A DNA stretch of 42,718 nt from a virus: IMG/VR virus record IMGVR_UViG_3300034073_000429, positions 1 to 42,718 of that record. One strand, given 5' to 3'. The translations under genes and the position numbers were made by a program. Below, in pieces: positions 21,828 to 29,858 of this stretch. The notes below the pieces were generated by a model that worked only from the letters and a program-made list of their open reading frames with translations, ran no database searches and had not been told where the DNA came from. The first letter of the stretch is position 1. Each line of letters begins with the position of its first letter.

Positions 21828-22489
21828 CAAAGATCAATGCCCGACTGATTGGACTTACTCAACCAACAATCGAGGCTCGTATCCCTAACTCGGAGGCTCT
21901 AGTTGCGTATTGCGCTAGGGTCTCCAACCCTTCCAACCAAGACAACTTCGATACGGCAGAGAAACTCCTGAACTACTGTATCAAGAACAAACATTGGTCA
22001 GTCTTTGAAATGGTCAATGCTGTGGTCGAGGTGGAAGCGCCAAGGGATATTACCCGACAATTGTTGCGTCACCGCTCGTTCAGCTTCCAAGAGTTCAGTC
22101 AACGCTACTCTGACGAAATCGAGTTTACTGAACGTGAGTTCCGGCGGCAAGATAACAAGAATCGTCAGAATAGTGTTGATGATCTGCCTCCGTATACCCT
22201 AGAGACAATGCAAGAAGAGGTGAGAGGTGTCACAGGAGAGGCCAAGGCAGCTTACAAAAATGCCCTAGCACACGGGGTGGCTAAAGAGTGCGCTCGCGTG
22301 TTTCTCCCCGAAGGTCTTACCATGAGCCGCCTGTATGTCAATGGCACTCTTCGTAGTTGGTTGCACTATCTTGAAGTTCGTGATGATCCCGGTGTGACCC
22401 AGTGGGAACATGTTGTGATGGCCCGTAAGATCAAAGAGGTGCTGGTTCTAGCATTTCCCACAATCTTCAACCTGACAGGTAATGCGTGA
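21824..22489 (+). CDS. thyX: Flavin-dependent thymidylate synthase
   Basis: 221 residues. It carries the ThyX signature RHRx7S (RHR at 82-84, Ser92) and the family's C-terminal HxxEVRDD-like segment (WLHYLEVRDDPGVTQWE). It makes dTMP from dUMP with methylene-tetrahydrofolate, FAD and NADPH, so the phage need not rely on host ThyA. TTG start overlapping the upstream stop. Works with the class II RNR encoded downstream. Confidence 0.92.
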   Translation: MTKINARLIGLTQPTIEARIPNSEALVAYCARVSNPSNQDNFDTAEKLLNYCIKNKHWSVFEMVNAVVEVEAPRDITRQLLRHRSFSFQEFSQRYSDEIEFTEREFRRQDNKNRQNSVDDLPPYTLETMQEEVRGVTGEAKAAYKNALAHGVAKECARVFLPEGLTMSRLYVNGTLRSWLHYLEVRDDPGVTQWEHVVMARKIKEVLVLAFPTIFNLTGNA

Positions 22490-23205
22490 CAAAGCTAGTT
22501 CTAATTGACGCTGATCCACTAGCTTATCGTGCAGTATTCTCTAGTGAGGGTAATACGATCAAGGGCGTCTGTGATAAGATTGATGAACTCTTCAATCACA
22601 TCTTTGATGCCATGCGGGAGAGATACGGAAACGACTTCCGCTATATTGCTTTCTTGACGGGGGCTAACAACTTCCGTCACGAAGTCGCCAAGGACTACAA
22701 GGCTCAACGACCAAAGGAAAAGCCTGTGCTTCTGAACTTTGCTCGAAACTACATCACGGAAGAGTACAACACTATCTTGACGGAAGGGGAGGAAGCTGAC
22801 GATGCTATTGCGATCTTGGCAACCGAACACTTTCCAGATGCCGTGATTGTCTCTATCGACAAAGACTTCAAGCAAGTACCCGGTTTGTTGTATAATCCCA
22901 CAAAAGACGAGTGGACAGAGGTTAGTGAGGAAGAGGGTTTGTTGTTCTTCTACACACAACTGTTGACTGGTGATAGGGTTGACAACATCCAAGGTGTCAA
23001 TAAGGTTGGACCTGTAACGGCTAAGAAAATCCTTGATGGGGCTACCACAGAACAAGAAATGTGGAAACGCTGTCTTGAGGCTTATGAAGGCGACTATGAC
23101 CGTGCAGTAATGAATGGGAGACTGTTGTGGCTAAGACGGGAAAAAGACCAGTTGTGGGAACCCCCAAGTCTAGAGGATACCGATCTGGCTTTGAAGGTCG
23201 AATAG
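22486..23205 (+). CDS. 5'-3' exonuclease (FEN/PIN type)
   Basis: 239 residues. The acidic metal-binding pattern of flap endonucleases is present: DADPLAYR at the start, EGEEADDAIAIL near 100, SIDKDFKQ near 125, and a helix-hairpin-helix-like GVNKVGPVTAKKIL near 170. Removes RNA primers and degrades host DNA from 5' ends. GTG start; its 3' end overlaps the endonuclease I gene by 79 bp. Confidence 0.85.
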   Translation: MTKLVLIDADPLAYRAVFSSEGNTIKGVCDKIDELFNHIFDAMRERYGNDFRYIAFLTGANNFRHEVAKDYKAQRPKEKPVLLNFARNYITEEYNTILTEGEEADDAIAILATEHFPDAVIVSIDKDFKQVPGLLYNPTKDEWTEVSEEEGLLFFYTQLLTGDRVDNIQGVNKVGPVTAKKILDGATTEQEMWKRCLEAYEGDYDRAVMNGRLLWLRREKDQLWEPPSLEDTDLALKVE

Positions 23206-23534
23206 CCAAGCAACTAGAGCAACAGGGTGTGAAGGTCGAGTATGAAACAACAAAGATCAAGTACGTTATCCCAGAAAGCCTTCACACCTACACAGTCGAT
23301 TTCGTGCTTCCTAATGGGATCATGGTAGAGACTAAAGGTAGGTTTGTGGCAGAGGACAGAAAGAAACACCTTCTGATCCAGAAGCAACACCCTGAACTGG
23401 ACATACGGTTTGTATTCCAGAACTCCAAGGTCAAGATCAACAAAGGCTCCAAGACAAGCTATGCTGATTGGTGTCTCAAGAACAACTTCAAGTATGCAGA
23501 CAAAGAGGTACCCGACGAATGGTTAAGATCGTAA
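23127..23534 (+). CDS. T7-type endonuclease I (Holliday junction resolvase)
   Basis: 135 residues, PD-(D/E)xK nuclease. Glu23 (GFEGRIAK), Asp58 (YTVDFVLP), and Glu68/Lys70 (VETKG) correspond to T7 gp3 Glu20, Asp55, Glu65 and Lys67 with a constant offset of three. It resolves branched DNA before packaging. GTG start, inside the end of the exonuclease gene. Confidence 0.9.
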   Translation: MAKTGKRPVVGTPKSRGYRSGFEGRIAKQLEQQGVKVEYETTKIKYVIPESLHTYTVDFVLPNGIMVETKGRFVAEDRKKHLLIQKQHPELDIRFVFQNSKVKINKGSKTSYADWCLKNNFKYADKEVPDEWLRS

Positions 23535-23764
23535 ACGTCTTGAGTGGCCCTATCCATTCCTCTGAAATTCCTGATTGGGATATTGACGATGATGGGTTTG
23601 GGTTGCCGTATGGAGAAGGCTACGTCCTGACAGTAACCCTTCGGGATGAACGTGGAGTGCTACATGAGGAAGACCTGATCTTCCAAGACTTCTACGATGC
23701 CATGGAGATTGTGGACCACTTCTGCGATCAGATCATTCCTCTAGAATGGGAAGACACGTTTTGA
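23519..23764 (+). CDS. Hypothetical protein
   Basis: 81 residues from ATG 23519, very acidic (DWDIDDDGFGLPYGEGYVLTV, then FQDFYDAMEIVDHF). Overlaps the endonuclease I gene by 16 bp. No family recognised. Confidence 0.55.
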   Translation: MVKIVNVLSGPIHSSEIPDWDIDDDGFGLPYGEGYVLTVTLRDERGVLHEEDLIFQDFYDAMEIVDHFCDQIIPLEWEDTF

Positions 23765-24543
23765 CTAAGACTGTAATCGTCTATACTTGCGCTCATGCCC
23801 ATCCAGATGTAAGCAATGAACGCTTCACTTGGTTGGGTGACTTGATCGAAGATGTGAAGCCTGATTATGTGGTTGACCTCGGTGATGGGGCAGACATGCA
23901 ATCGCTTAACACCTACGACACTCGCTACCCGCAGGCTATTGTGGCACAATCTTACCAGAAGGATGTTGAAGCCTACAATGAGGCTCAGGACCGTATCTGG
24001 GGTCGCTACAAGATCAGCAAGAAGAAACGCCCCTTCCGCATCGGATTTGAAGGGAACCACGAAAACCGGATCAAGAAGGCAATCGCACATGACCCACGAC
24101 TAGAAGGTAGTAGATATGGAATATCATTTTCCCATCTTCAAACAGACTACTGGTTCGATGAATACCATGAGTATCGAAACTCAGGCCCTGCACTTGCTGA
24201 GTACGACGGTGTTCTATATGGCCACTACGTTAGTAGCGGTAACTTTGGCTCTGCTATGTCTACTAAGCATCATGGCTACAGCCTTGTCGAAAAGCTGGCT
24301 CATAGTTGCACTGTTGGTCATAGCCACAAGTTCCATTATTATCGGAAGGCGGATGCTCGTCCTACTCCGCTTAATGGCCTTGTTGCAGGATGTTTCAAAG
24401 GGTCTGAGGAACGATGGGCAGGACAAGCCAATGCAGAATGGTCAAAAGGTGTGGTAATCAAACGCTATGTCGAGAACGGTGACTACGATCTGCAATGGGT
24501 TTCTCTAAAGGCTTTGGAGAAAGAGTATGGTCAAGGACGTTAA
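23761..24543 (+). CDS. Calcineurin-like metallophosphoesterase
   Basis: 260 residues from TTG 23761 (GGGAAG seven bases upstream, TTGA overlap with the gene before); ATG 23746 is the alternative. Motifs: DLGDGAD (GDxxD type) near 42, GNHENR near 97, GHYVSSG, and VGHSHKF (GHxH) near 182. The opening motif reads TCAHAH where the family normally has DxH, so one metal ligand may be replaced. Phage members hydrolyse nucleotides or nucleic acid phosphates; the substrate is unknown here. Confidence 0.8.
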   Translation: MTKTVIVYTCAHAHPDVSNERFTWLGDLIEDVKPDYVVDLGDGADMQSLNTYDTRYPQAIVAQSYQKDVEAYNEAQDRIWGRYKISKKKRPFRIGFEGNHENRIKKAIAHDPRLEGSRYGISFSHLQTDYWFDEYHEYRNSGPALAEYDGVLYGHYVSSGNFGSAMSTKHHGYSLVEKLAHSCTVGHSHKFHYYRKADARPTPLNGLVAGCFKGSEERWAGQANAEWSKGVVIKRYVENGDYDLQWVSLKALEKEYGQGR

Positions 24544-24703
24544 AATCTTAGGGTACAGGGTCTATGTGGTAGATAAAGACTATCTGTACTATGACACAGA
24601 AGATACGGCTATTGCGGCAGCTAAATTGTTTGCCACAGAAAACCGAAAGACAAAGGCAACGGTAGTGATGGAAGTGGAGATTTACAACAGTGGGGAAACG
24701 TGA
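24527..24703 (+). CDS. Hypothetical 58-residue protein
   Basis: 58 residues, two strands, a helix (TEDTAIAAAKLFATENRK) and a final strand. Overlaps the phosphoesterase gene by 17 bp and the methylase-like gene by 14. No family recognised. Confidence 0.5.
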   Translation: MVKDVKILGYRVYVVDKDYLYYDTEDTAIAAAKLFATENRKTKATVVMEVEIYNSGET

Positions 24704-25223
24704 CAACGATAAGTTCGAGAGAAAGGGTCGTGACTTTTATGCCACAATCGACCCTGCTGCTGTAAATGCTCTGGTCGAACATCTGCCACTACCAACAGCC
24801 TTCATCGAACCTTGTGCTGGGGCTGGTGATCTGGTGAATGAACTCTGTAAGCATCATGGCATTATCTGTGTGGGTGCCATGGACATTGAACCACAAACAA
24901 AAGATGTGGAGCAACGTAACTGTCTTGCTCTCAGTTGGGTAGGACCAGAGGTCACTCACTTTATCACCAACCCACCCTTTACATGGGACATGCTAAAGCC
25001 TATCTTAGATCATCTGCCCACCCTACTACCAACTTGGTTGTTGTTGCCTGCTGACTATATGCACAATGTTCGTATGGGTCCCTATATGGCTAAATGTGCT
25101 AAGGTGGTCAGTGTAGGTCGGATGTACTGGGAACCTAACAAGAAGAAGGGTGTCGATAACTATGCGTGGTACCTCTTCACCAACAACGAGACTGAGACAA
25201 CATTCTATGGAAGAAAACCGTGA
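24690..25223 (+). CDS. DNA adenine methyltransferase-like protein
   Basis: 177 residues. SAM-binding motif EPCAGAGDL near 39 and catalytic-type NPPF near 94 match the N6-adenine/class I methyltransferase fold. A FYATID segment at the N-terminus resembles motif X of this group. There is no separate target-recognition domain, so it may rely on a partner or modify few sites. Modification could protect phage DNA from restriction. GTG start. Confidence 0.75.
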   Translation: MGKRDNDKFERKGRDFYATIDPAAVNALVEHLPLPTAFIEPCAGAGDLVNELCKHHGIICVGAMDIEPQTKDVEQRNCLALSWVGPEVTHFITNPPFTWDMLKPILDHLPTLLPTWLLLPADYMHNVRMGPYMAKCAKVVSVGRMYWEPNKKKGVDNYAWYLFTNNETETTFYGRKP

Positions 25224-25366
25224 ATAAGCAAGAAATCCTGAAACTCATCGAAGATCGTGGGTTTGTGACTATCTTGAAGGACCATGACCTAACTCTGTGG
25301 AAGGTACTTGAAATCCTAGATGATCTTGGTTATATCTTCCTAGAACGCTATGAGGATGACTACTAA
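25220..25366 (+). CDS. Hypothetical 48-residue protein
   Basis: 48 residues from GTG 25220: two helices around a short strand (EILKLIEDRG, LWKVLEILDDLGYIFLERYEDDY), with an acidic end. Overlaps both neighbours (GTGA and TAATG). Unknown. Confidence 0.5.
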   Translation: MNKQEILKLIEDRGFVTILKDHDLTLWKVLEILDDLGYIFLERYEDDY

Positions 25367-25755
25367 TGGCTAAGTGGGCAATGTACGATGAAGAGGATGA
25401 ACCCGTGATTAACGAAACGGATATTGAGGCACTTGCTTGGACCAGTGACTTTGACTGGTTTCAGAATGAGTGTCAGAAAACTGCGATCTACCCTAAACAA
25501 CAAGGTCTGGCCTATACTGCTTTGGGTCTAGCCTCTGAGGCAGGGGAATATGCAGGTAAGATCAAGAAGGGTATCCGTGATGGCACCTTTGACGATGTAG
25601 GTGCTGCTGCTGAACTTGGTGATGTGTTGTGGTATGTTGCCACGGCTGCACATGAACTGGGCTACACGATGGACGAAATTGCTCACGGGGTTATCAAGAA
25701 ACTTCGTGACCGCCAACAACGAAATGTTATCAAAGGAAGTGGGGATAACCGATGA
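25366..25755 (+). CDS. MazG-like nucleotide pyrophosphohydrolase
   Basis: 129 residues. The EAGEYAGKIKKGIRD and AAELGDVLWYVATAAHELG segments supply the ExxE...ExxD metal site of the all-alpha NTP-PPase fold. Phage MazG-like enzymes hydrolyse dNTPs such as dGTP and dCTP rather than ppGpp, which may help recycle host nucleotides. Located in the nucleotide metabolism block. Confidence 0.85.
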   Translation: MAKWAMYDEEDEPVINETDIEALAWTSDFDWFQNECQKTAIYPKQQGLAYTALGLASEAGEYAGKIKKGIRDGTFDDVGAAAELGDVLWYVATAAHELGYTMDEIAHGVIKKLRDRQQRNVIKGSGDNR

Positions 25756-25997
25756 TGAGTATTGATTCAACCCGCCTGACAACCTACCAAAACTATCTAG
25801 GGTTGAACAAGGTAGTCTACTCAGCTAAAGACACCTACTACAAAACTATTGAGGTCTGGAAAGAAACTCGCCAGAAGAAAGACTACACTACTTCGGACAA
25901 ACTTCGGGACATCTTGCGAGAGTTGGAGTGGTCTTTACTGTATTGGGGAGAAATCCTTGAGGAAGATACCCTCTTTAATGACGACCGCTTGAAATAA
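25752..25997 (+). CDS. Hypothetical protein
   Basis: 81 residues, helical, Tyr-rich. The segment TRQKKDYTTSDKLRDILRELEW resembles the end of cysteinyl-tRNA-synthetase-like helical domains (KDFxxSDxLRDxL), a motif also found in phage proteins of unknown role. Overlaps MazG-like gene by four bases. Confidence 0.55.
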   Translation: MMSIDSTRLTTYQNYLGLNKVVYSAKDTYYKTIEVWKETRQKKDYTTSDKLRDILRELEWSLLYWGEILEEDTLFNDDRLK

Positions 25998-26024
25998 TGA
26001 AACACAATGCCGGGAAAGAATAAC

Positions 26025-27926
26025 ATGAGTAACTACCTGCCAACCGACTACCAGTCCTTCATTCATACTTCTCGCTATGCTCGTTGGTTGGACGAAGAGA
26101 ACCGCCGCGAGAATTGGGGTGAGACTGTCTCTCGTTACATGACTAAGGTAGTTGTTCCCAAGACCCGTGACGAGATTGTCCTTGACGAACTGGAAGAGGC
26201 TATCCTCAATCTGGAAGTCATGCCCTCTATGCGGGCTGTAATGACTGCTGGCCCTGCCTTGGATCGTGACAACACGGCTGGCTACAACTGCTCCTATCTT
26301 CCTGTCGATGATCCTAAGTCCTTTGACGAGGCTATGTTCATCCTTCTGTGTGGCACTGGTGTTGGCTTCTCTGTGGAACGTCAATACATCAGCAAACTTC
26401 CCGAGGTTCCTGAACAGTTGTTCGGTTCTGAGGATGTTATTGTTGTCCACGACAGCAAGGAAGGTTGGGCTAAGGCTCTGCGTAAGCTGATTGCAATGCT
26501 CTATGCAGGGGAAATCCCTAAGTGGGATGTGTCTAAGGTTCGTCCTGCTGGTGCTAAACTCAAGACCTTTGGTGGTCGTGCATCTGGTCCTGCCCCTCTG
26601 GTGGAACTCTTCCAGTACACGATTGACAAGTTCAAGGGTGCTGCTGGTCGTAAGTTGTCGTCTATCGAATGTCACGACATTATGTGTAAGATTGGCGAGG
26701 TTGTTGTGGTTGGCGGTGTTCGTCGCTCTGCAATGATTTCTCTGTCGAACCTGTCGGATGATCGTATGCGTCACGCTAAGTCTGGCATGTGGTGGGAAGG
26801 TAATGCTCAACGGGCTTTGGCTAACAACTCTGTGGCCTACACTGAGAAGCCTGACATGGAAACCTTCATGCGTGAATGGCTCTCTCTTGTGGAAAGCAAG
26901 TCTGGTGAGCGTGGTATCTTCTCTCGTACTGCCTCTAAGAAACAGGCTGCTAAGAATGGTCGTCGTGATGCTAATCAAGAGTTTGGGACTAATCCTTGCT
27001 CGGAGATTATCCTTCGTCCCTACCAGTTCTGCAACTTGACTGAGGTTGTGGTTCGGGCTACGGACACCCTGAAAGACCTTGAGCGTAAAGTTAAGCTGGC
27101 TACGATCCTTGGCACTATCCAATCGACGTATACTCACTTCCCATATCTGCGTAAGATTTGGCAGAAGAATACTGAGGAAGAGCGTCTCTTGGGTGTGTCG
27201 TTGACTGGCATCATGGACAACAAAATGCTGTCTGGTGGTGCTGATCTTGCAAACATCTTGGAGCATCTTAAGAATGTGGCTGTGGACACTAACGCTGATT
27301 GGGCTAAACACCTTGGTATTCCTGCTAGTGCAGCGATTACTTGCGTCAAGCCGAGTGGCACAGTATCTCAACTCGTGGACTCTGCTTCTGGTATCCATGC
27401 TCGTCACAGCAACTATTACATCCGCACTGTTAGAGGTGATAACAAAGACCCTCTGACGCAGTTCATGAAGGATCAGGGTATCCCGAATGAGCCTTGTGTG
27501 ATGAAACCCGAGACTACCACAGTCTTTAGTTTCCCACAGAAGTCTCCCGAGGGGGCTATCACTCGGAACGACATGACTGCACTGGAACAGCTTGAGTTGT
27601 GGTTGATCTATCAGCGTCATTGGTGTGAACACAAACCTTCGATCACGGTTACTGTTCGTGACAATGAGTGGATGGAAGTTGGTGCTTGGGTCTATAAGCA
27701 CTTCGATGAAGTATCTGGTGTGTCCTTCTTGCCACACTCTGACCACAGCTACCAACAAGCCCCTTATCAGGAAGTTGGTCAACGGGAGTACGAAGACTTG
27801 CTTGCTATCATGCCACCTAAGATCGATTGGGCTAAACTGAGTGACTACGAGACTGAGGATACTTCCAAAGGTTCACAGACTTTTGCCTGTGTTGGTGGGT
27901 CTTGTGAAATTGTGGACTTGACTTGA
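26025..27926 (+). CDS. nrdJ: Adenosylcobalamin-dependent (class II) ribonucleotide reductase
   Basis: 633 residues from ATG 26025 (GGGAAAG upstream; ATG 26007 would add six). Contains the substrate-site Cys89 (AGYNCSY), CGTGVGFSVER at 109-119, the catalytic loop NPCSE at 323-327, and a C-terminal Cys pair Cys622/Cys627 (CVGGSC) for re-reduction. This is the monomeric, Lactobacillus-like class II type. It converts NTPs to dNTPs and needs vitamin B12, so the host must make or import cobalamin. A glutaredoxin gene follows and may regenerate it. Confidence 0.9.
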   Translation: MSNYLPTDYQSFIHTSRYARWLDEENRRENWGETVSRYMTKVVVPKTRDEIVLDELEEAILNLEVMPSMRAVMTAGPALDRDNTAGYNCSYLPVDDPKSFDEAMFILLCGTGVGFSVERQYISKLPEVPEQLFGSEDVIVVHDSKEGWAKALRKLIAMLYAGEIPKWDVSKVRPAGAKLKTFGGRASGPAPLVELFQYTIDKFKGAAGRKLSSIECHDIMCKIGEVVVVGGVRRSAMISLSNLSDDRMRHAKSGMWWEGNAQRALANNSVAYTEKPDMETFMREWLSLVESKSGERGIFSRTASKKQAAKNGRRDANQEFGTNPCSEIILRPYQFCNLTEVVVRATDTLKDLERKVKLATILGTIQSTYTHFPYLRKIWQKNTEEERLLGVSLTGIMDNKMLSGGADLANILEHLKNVAVDTNADWAKHLGIPASAAITCVKPSGTVSQLVDSASGIHARHSNYYIRTVRGDNKDPLTQFMKDQGIPNEPCVMKPETTTVFSFPQKSPEGAITRNDMTALEQLELWLIYQRHWCEHKPSITVTVRDNEWMEVGAWVYKHFDEVSGVSFLPHSDHSYQQAPYQEVGQREYEDLLAIMPPKIDWAKLSDYETEDTSKGSQTFACVGGSCEIVDLT

Positions 27927-28078
27927 TGTTCCTTGATCTGGTACAAATCGCAATCTTGTTCGTTCTAGCCTATCTGACATATCGCCAGAATGATCGTATT
28001 GATGATCTGGAAATGATGGTTGGATACATCCTTGGCAATCTTGGTGATAAAGATGTTCTACCTGATAACGAAGGATGA
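27926..28078 (+). CDS. Small membrane-anchored protein
   Basis: 50 residues. Hydrophobic helix at residues 5-19 (LVQIAILFVLAYLTY) followed by an acidic soluble part. ATG overlaps the RNR stop (TGATG). Unknown role. Confidence 0.5.
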   Translation: MFLDLVQIAILFVLAYLTYRQNDRIDDLEMMVGYILGNLGDKDVLPDNEG

Positions 28079-28286
28079 TTGCCCTTGGTGTGATCTTGCC
28101 AAGGAACTCCTACAACAACGGAAGGCCCCCTTTGGGGCTTTCCACTACAAAGAACACCCTATGATGGTTAAACTCATGTTCAAGGCTGGGCTTAAGACAG
28201 TCCCACAAATCTGGTATGAGGGAGAACACATTGGTGGCTATGAAAATCTTGTAGAATGGTTGAATAACAATGAACCCCAAACGTGA
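28053..28286 (+). CDS. Glutaredoxin
   Basis: 77 residues from ATG 28053. The active site is CPWC at 10-13, with TVP (cis-Pro) near 49-51 and a GGYENL glutathione-side motif, all standard for a small glutaredoxin/NrdH-like protein. Likely electron donor for the class II RNR. It overlaps the membrane gene before and the phoH-like gene after. Confidence 0.85.
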   Translation: MFYLITKDDCPWCDLAKELLQQRKAPFGAFHYKEHPMMVKLMFKAGLKTVPQIWYEGEHIGGYENLVEWLNNNEPQT

Positions 28287-28992
28287 TGCCCCACTTGAGA
28301 AGCCCAAAGGTAAGCGACAGTCTCGGTATAAGCAATCAGATGCAGAGGCTATCAGTAAGATTGTAGGACTAGAACCCTACAACGAAAATCAGAGGCTCTA
28401 CATCAATGCCCTGAACACAAGCGATCAGGTTATTGTTTGTGGTTACTCGGGGACTGGTAAGACCTACATCGCTGCCACATACGCTGCCAATGCCTATCTG
28501 GAACGCAGGGTAGATAAGATCATCCTGACACGACCCAATGTGTCTGTGGGTAAAGACTTGGGCTACTTCCCCGGAGACCTGAATGAGAAGTTTGCACCTT
28601 GGGCTGCACCTGTCCTTGATGTTCTCGAAGAACAACTTGGAAAAGGGGTACTTGAAACTGGCATCAAGAATGGCAATATTATCCTTTCTCCCCTTTCCAC
28701 AATGAGGGGACGGTCCTTCAAGAACGCCTTCGTTATCTTGGATGAAGCACAGAACACCTCTGTAGCAGAAATCAAGATGTTCCTGACCCGTATAGGTCAA
28801 GGCACAAAGGTGGTTATCAACGGGGACATTCGCCAATCAGACATCCGAGAGACTTCTGGGTTGTCTAAGATCATCACAATCGCAAAGAAGCACATGATGA
28901 GCATCCCAATCGTAGAGTTTGGTGTCGAAGACATTGTTCGATCTGACATCTGTAAGGATTGGATCATTGCTTTCGAGAAAGAGGGCATCTGA
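28270..28992 (+). CDS. phoH: PhoH-like ATPase
   Basis: 240 residues. Walker A GYSGTGKT at 58-65, Walker B AFVILDEAQN near 153-162, and the family segment TRPNVSVGKDLGYFPGD. PhoH-like proteins are frequent in phages of marine bacteria; the fold is a helicase/ATPase, but the biological role is unsettled. Confidence 0.9.
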   Translation: MNPKRDAPLEKPKGKRQSRYKQSDAEAISKIVGLEPYNENQRLYINALNTSDQVIVCGYSGTGKTYIAATYAANAYLERRVDKIILTRPNVSVGKDLGYFPGDLNEKFAPWAAPVLDVLEEQLGKGVLETGIKNGNIILSPLSTMRGRSFKNAFVILDEAQNTSVAEIKMFLTRIGQGTKVVINGDIRQSDIRETSGLSKIITIAKKHMMSIPIVEFGVEDIVRSDICKDWIIAFEKEGI

Positions 28993-29285
28993 TGGACAAC
29001 CTAGAATACTACTCCCCCATGGATGTAGTGAACGAATACCACAAAGAGAAATGGGATAAGATGGAAAAAGACGCAGTAAACAGCCCTGCACACTACAACA
29101 CTGGTGGTATCGAGTGCATCGACTATCTCAAGGACAACATGTCGTGGGAAGGCTATACTGGCTATCTGGAAGGCAACACCAAGAAGTATCTTCACCGTTG
29201 GCGCTACAAGGCAAAACCCCTTGAAGACTTGAAGAAGGCTCGGTGGTATCTGGATCGTCTTATCAAAGAACTGGAATCAGACTAA
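28992..29285 (+). CDS. DUF3310 protein
   Basis: 97 residues from ATG 28992. The C-terminal 65 residues (VNSPAHYNTGGIECIDYLK ... KYLHRWRYKAKPLEDLKKARWYLDRLI) match DUF3310, annotated in phages as a nucleotide-kinase-like protein without proof. The N-terminal extension is acidic. Confidence 0.85.
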   Translation: MDNLEYYSPMDVVNEYHKEKWDKMEKDAVNSPAHYNTGGIECIDYLKDNMSWEGYTGYLEGNTKKYLHRWRYKAKPLEDLKKARWYLDRLIKELESD

Positions 29286-29488
29286 TGGTCACTCTTCTCT
29301 TCCTAGTCTGCAACACAATGACTGGCATGTGTTACCCCACAACATCAGGTGTTATCTATGACACTGAGAAAGAGTGCCAAGAGAGTGCTGTAGAGATTAT
29401 CGCAAGGGTCCAAGAGGATCAGCGACAAGGTAAGGCACCACCAGAACAGGCTGTCTACATCTGCTACAACTGGGGTGATCCTGCATGA
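29285..29488 (+). CDS. Small exported protein
   Basis: 67 residues from ATG 29285 (TAATG overlap). A hydrophobic N-terminus (MVTLLFLVCNTMTGMC) suggests a signal or anchor, followed by a soluble Cys-containing part (ECQESAVEIIARVQEDQ ... AVYICYNW). Possibly periplasmic. Family not recognised. Confidence 0.55.
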   Translation: MVTLLFLVCNTMTGMCYPTTSGVIYDTEKECQESAVEIIARVQEDQRQGKAPPEQAVYICYNWGDPA

Positions 29489-29553
29489 TTGCTTCTCTTC
29501 TTTTCTTAGCTTTTGTTCTGGCTGTCGTCTGGTACTGCTACGAAGCCGATTAG
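29485..29553 (+). CDS. Tiny membrane peptide
   Basis: 22 residues, one hydrophobic helix (IASLLFLAFVLAVVWYCY) with an acidic end. Its ATG overlaps the previous stop (ATGA), as with most genes of this arm, which supports translation. Last gene of the rightward arm. Confidence 0.45.
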   Translation: MIASLLFLAFVLAVVWYCYEAD

Positions 29554-29557
29554 AAAT

Positions 29558-29600
29558 AAAAAAAACCCCGTTCAGGATTGATTTCCTGAGCGGGGTTCTC
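29558..29600. terminator. Bidirectional intrinsic terminator
   Basis: A hairpin with 14-bp arms (29564-29577 and 29584-29597, one wobble/mismatch) and a six-base loop, flanked by an A-run on the left and T-rich sequence on the right. It can end both the rightward early transcript and the leftward late transcript, which converge here. Confidence 0.9.
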
Positions 29601-29618
29601 TTTTGTGTGTTGTTGTGG

Positions 29619-29858
29619 TCAGGGGTGATCGGGATCACGCTTATATAATTCGATGATGTCCCGTTTCACTTCCTTGAGGTCAGTCTTGATTTCATTCATA
29701 ATCTCACGATCCTCTTGACGACGAAGATCACGGGATCGGATTTCAGCCTGCATCAAAGCAATCTGTTTCTCATTAGTCAAGACCCTACGGATTAGCCAAG
29801 TAATACCAGAGAAGATAGCTGCCACGGCACTTCCTATGATGTACTCAAGATAATTCAT
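29619..29858 (-). CDS. Small membrane coiled-coil protein (lysis-associated)
   Basis: 79 residues. A membrane helix at about 5-27 (EYIIGSAVAAIFSGITWLI) is followed by a long charged coiled coil (NEKQIALMQAEIRSRD ... EIMNEIKTDLKEVKRDIIEL). This resembles small phage membrane proteins of the XhlA/DUF2730 type found with lysis genes. Could be a holin accessory or an inner-membrane spanin. Last gene of the late arm. Confidence 0.55.
   Translation of the reverse strand: MNYLEYIIGSAVAAIFSGITWLIRRVLTNEKQIALMQAEIRSRDLRRQEDREIMNEIKTDLKEVKRDIIELYKRDPDHP

Noticed and set aside
25935-27782. 615-codon open frame on the minus strand opposite the RNR gene
   Set aside because: The plus strand carries a clear class II RNR with all catalytic motifs. 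The antisense frame is open because of codon bias and has no recognisable motif or operon context.
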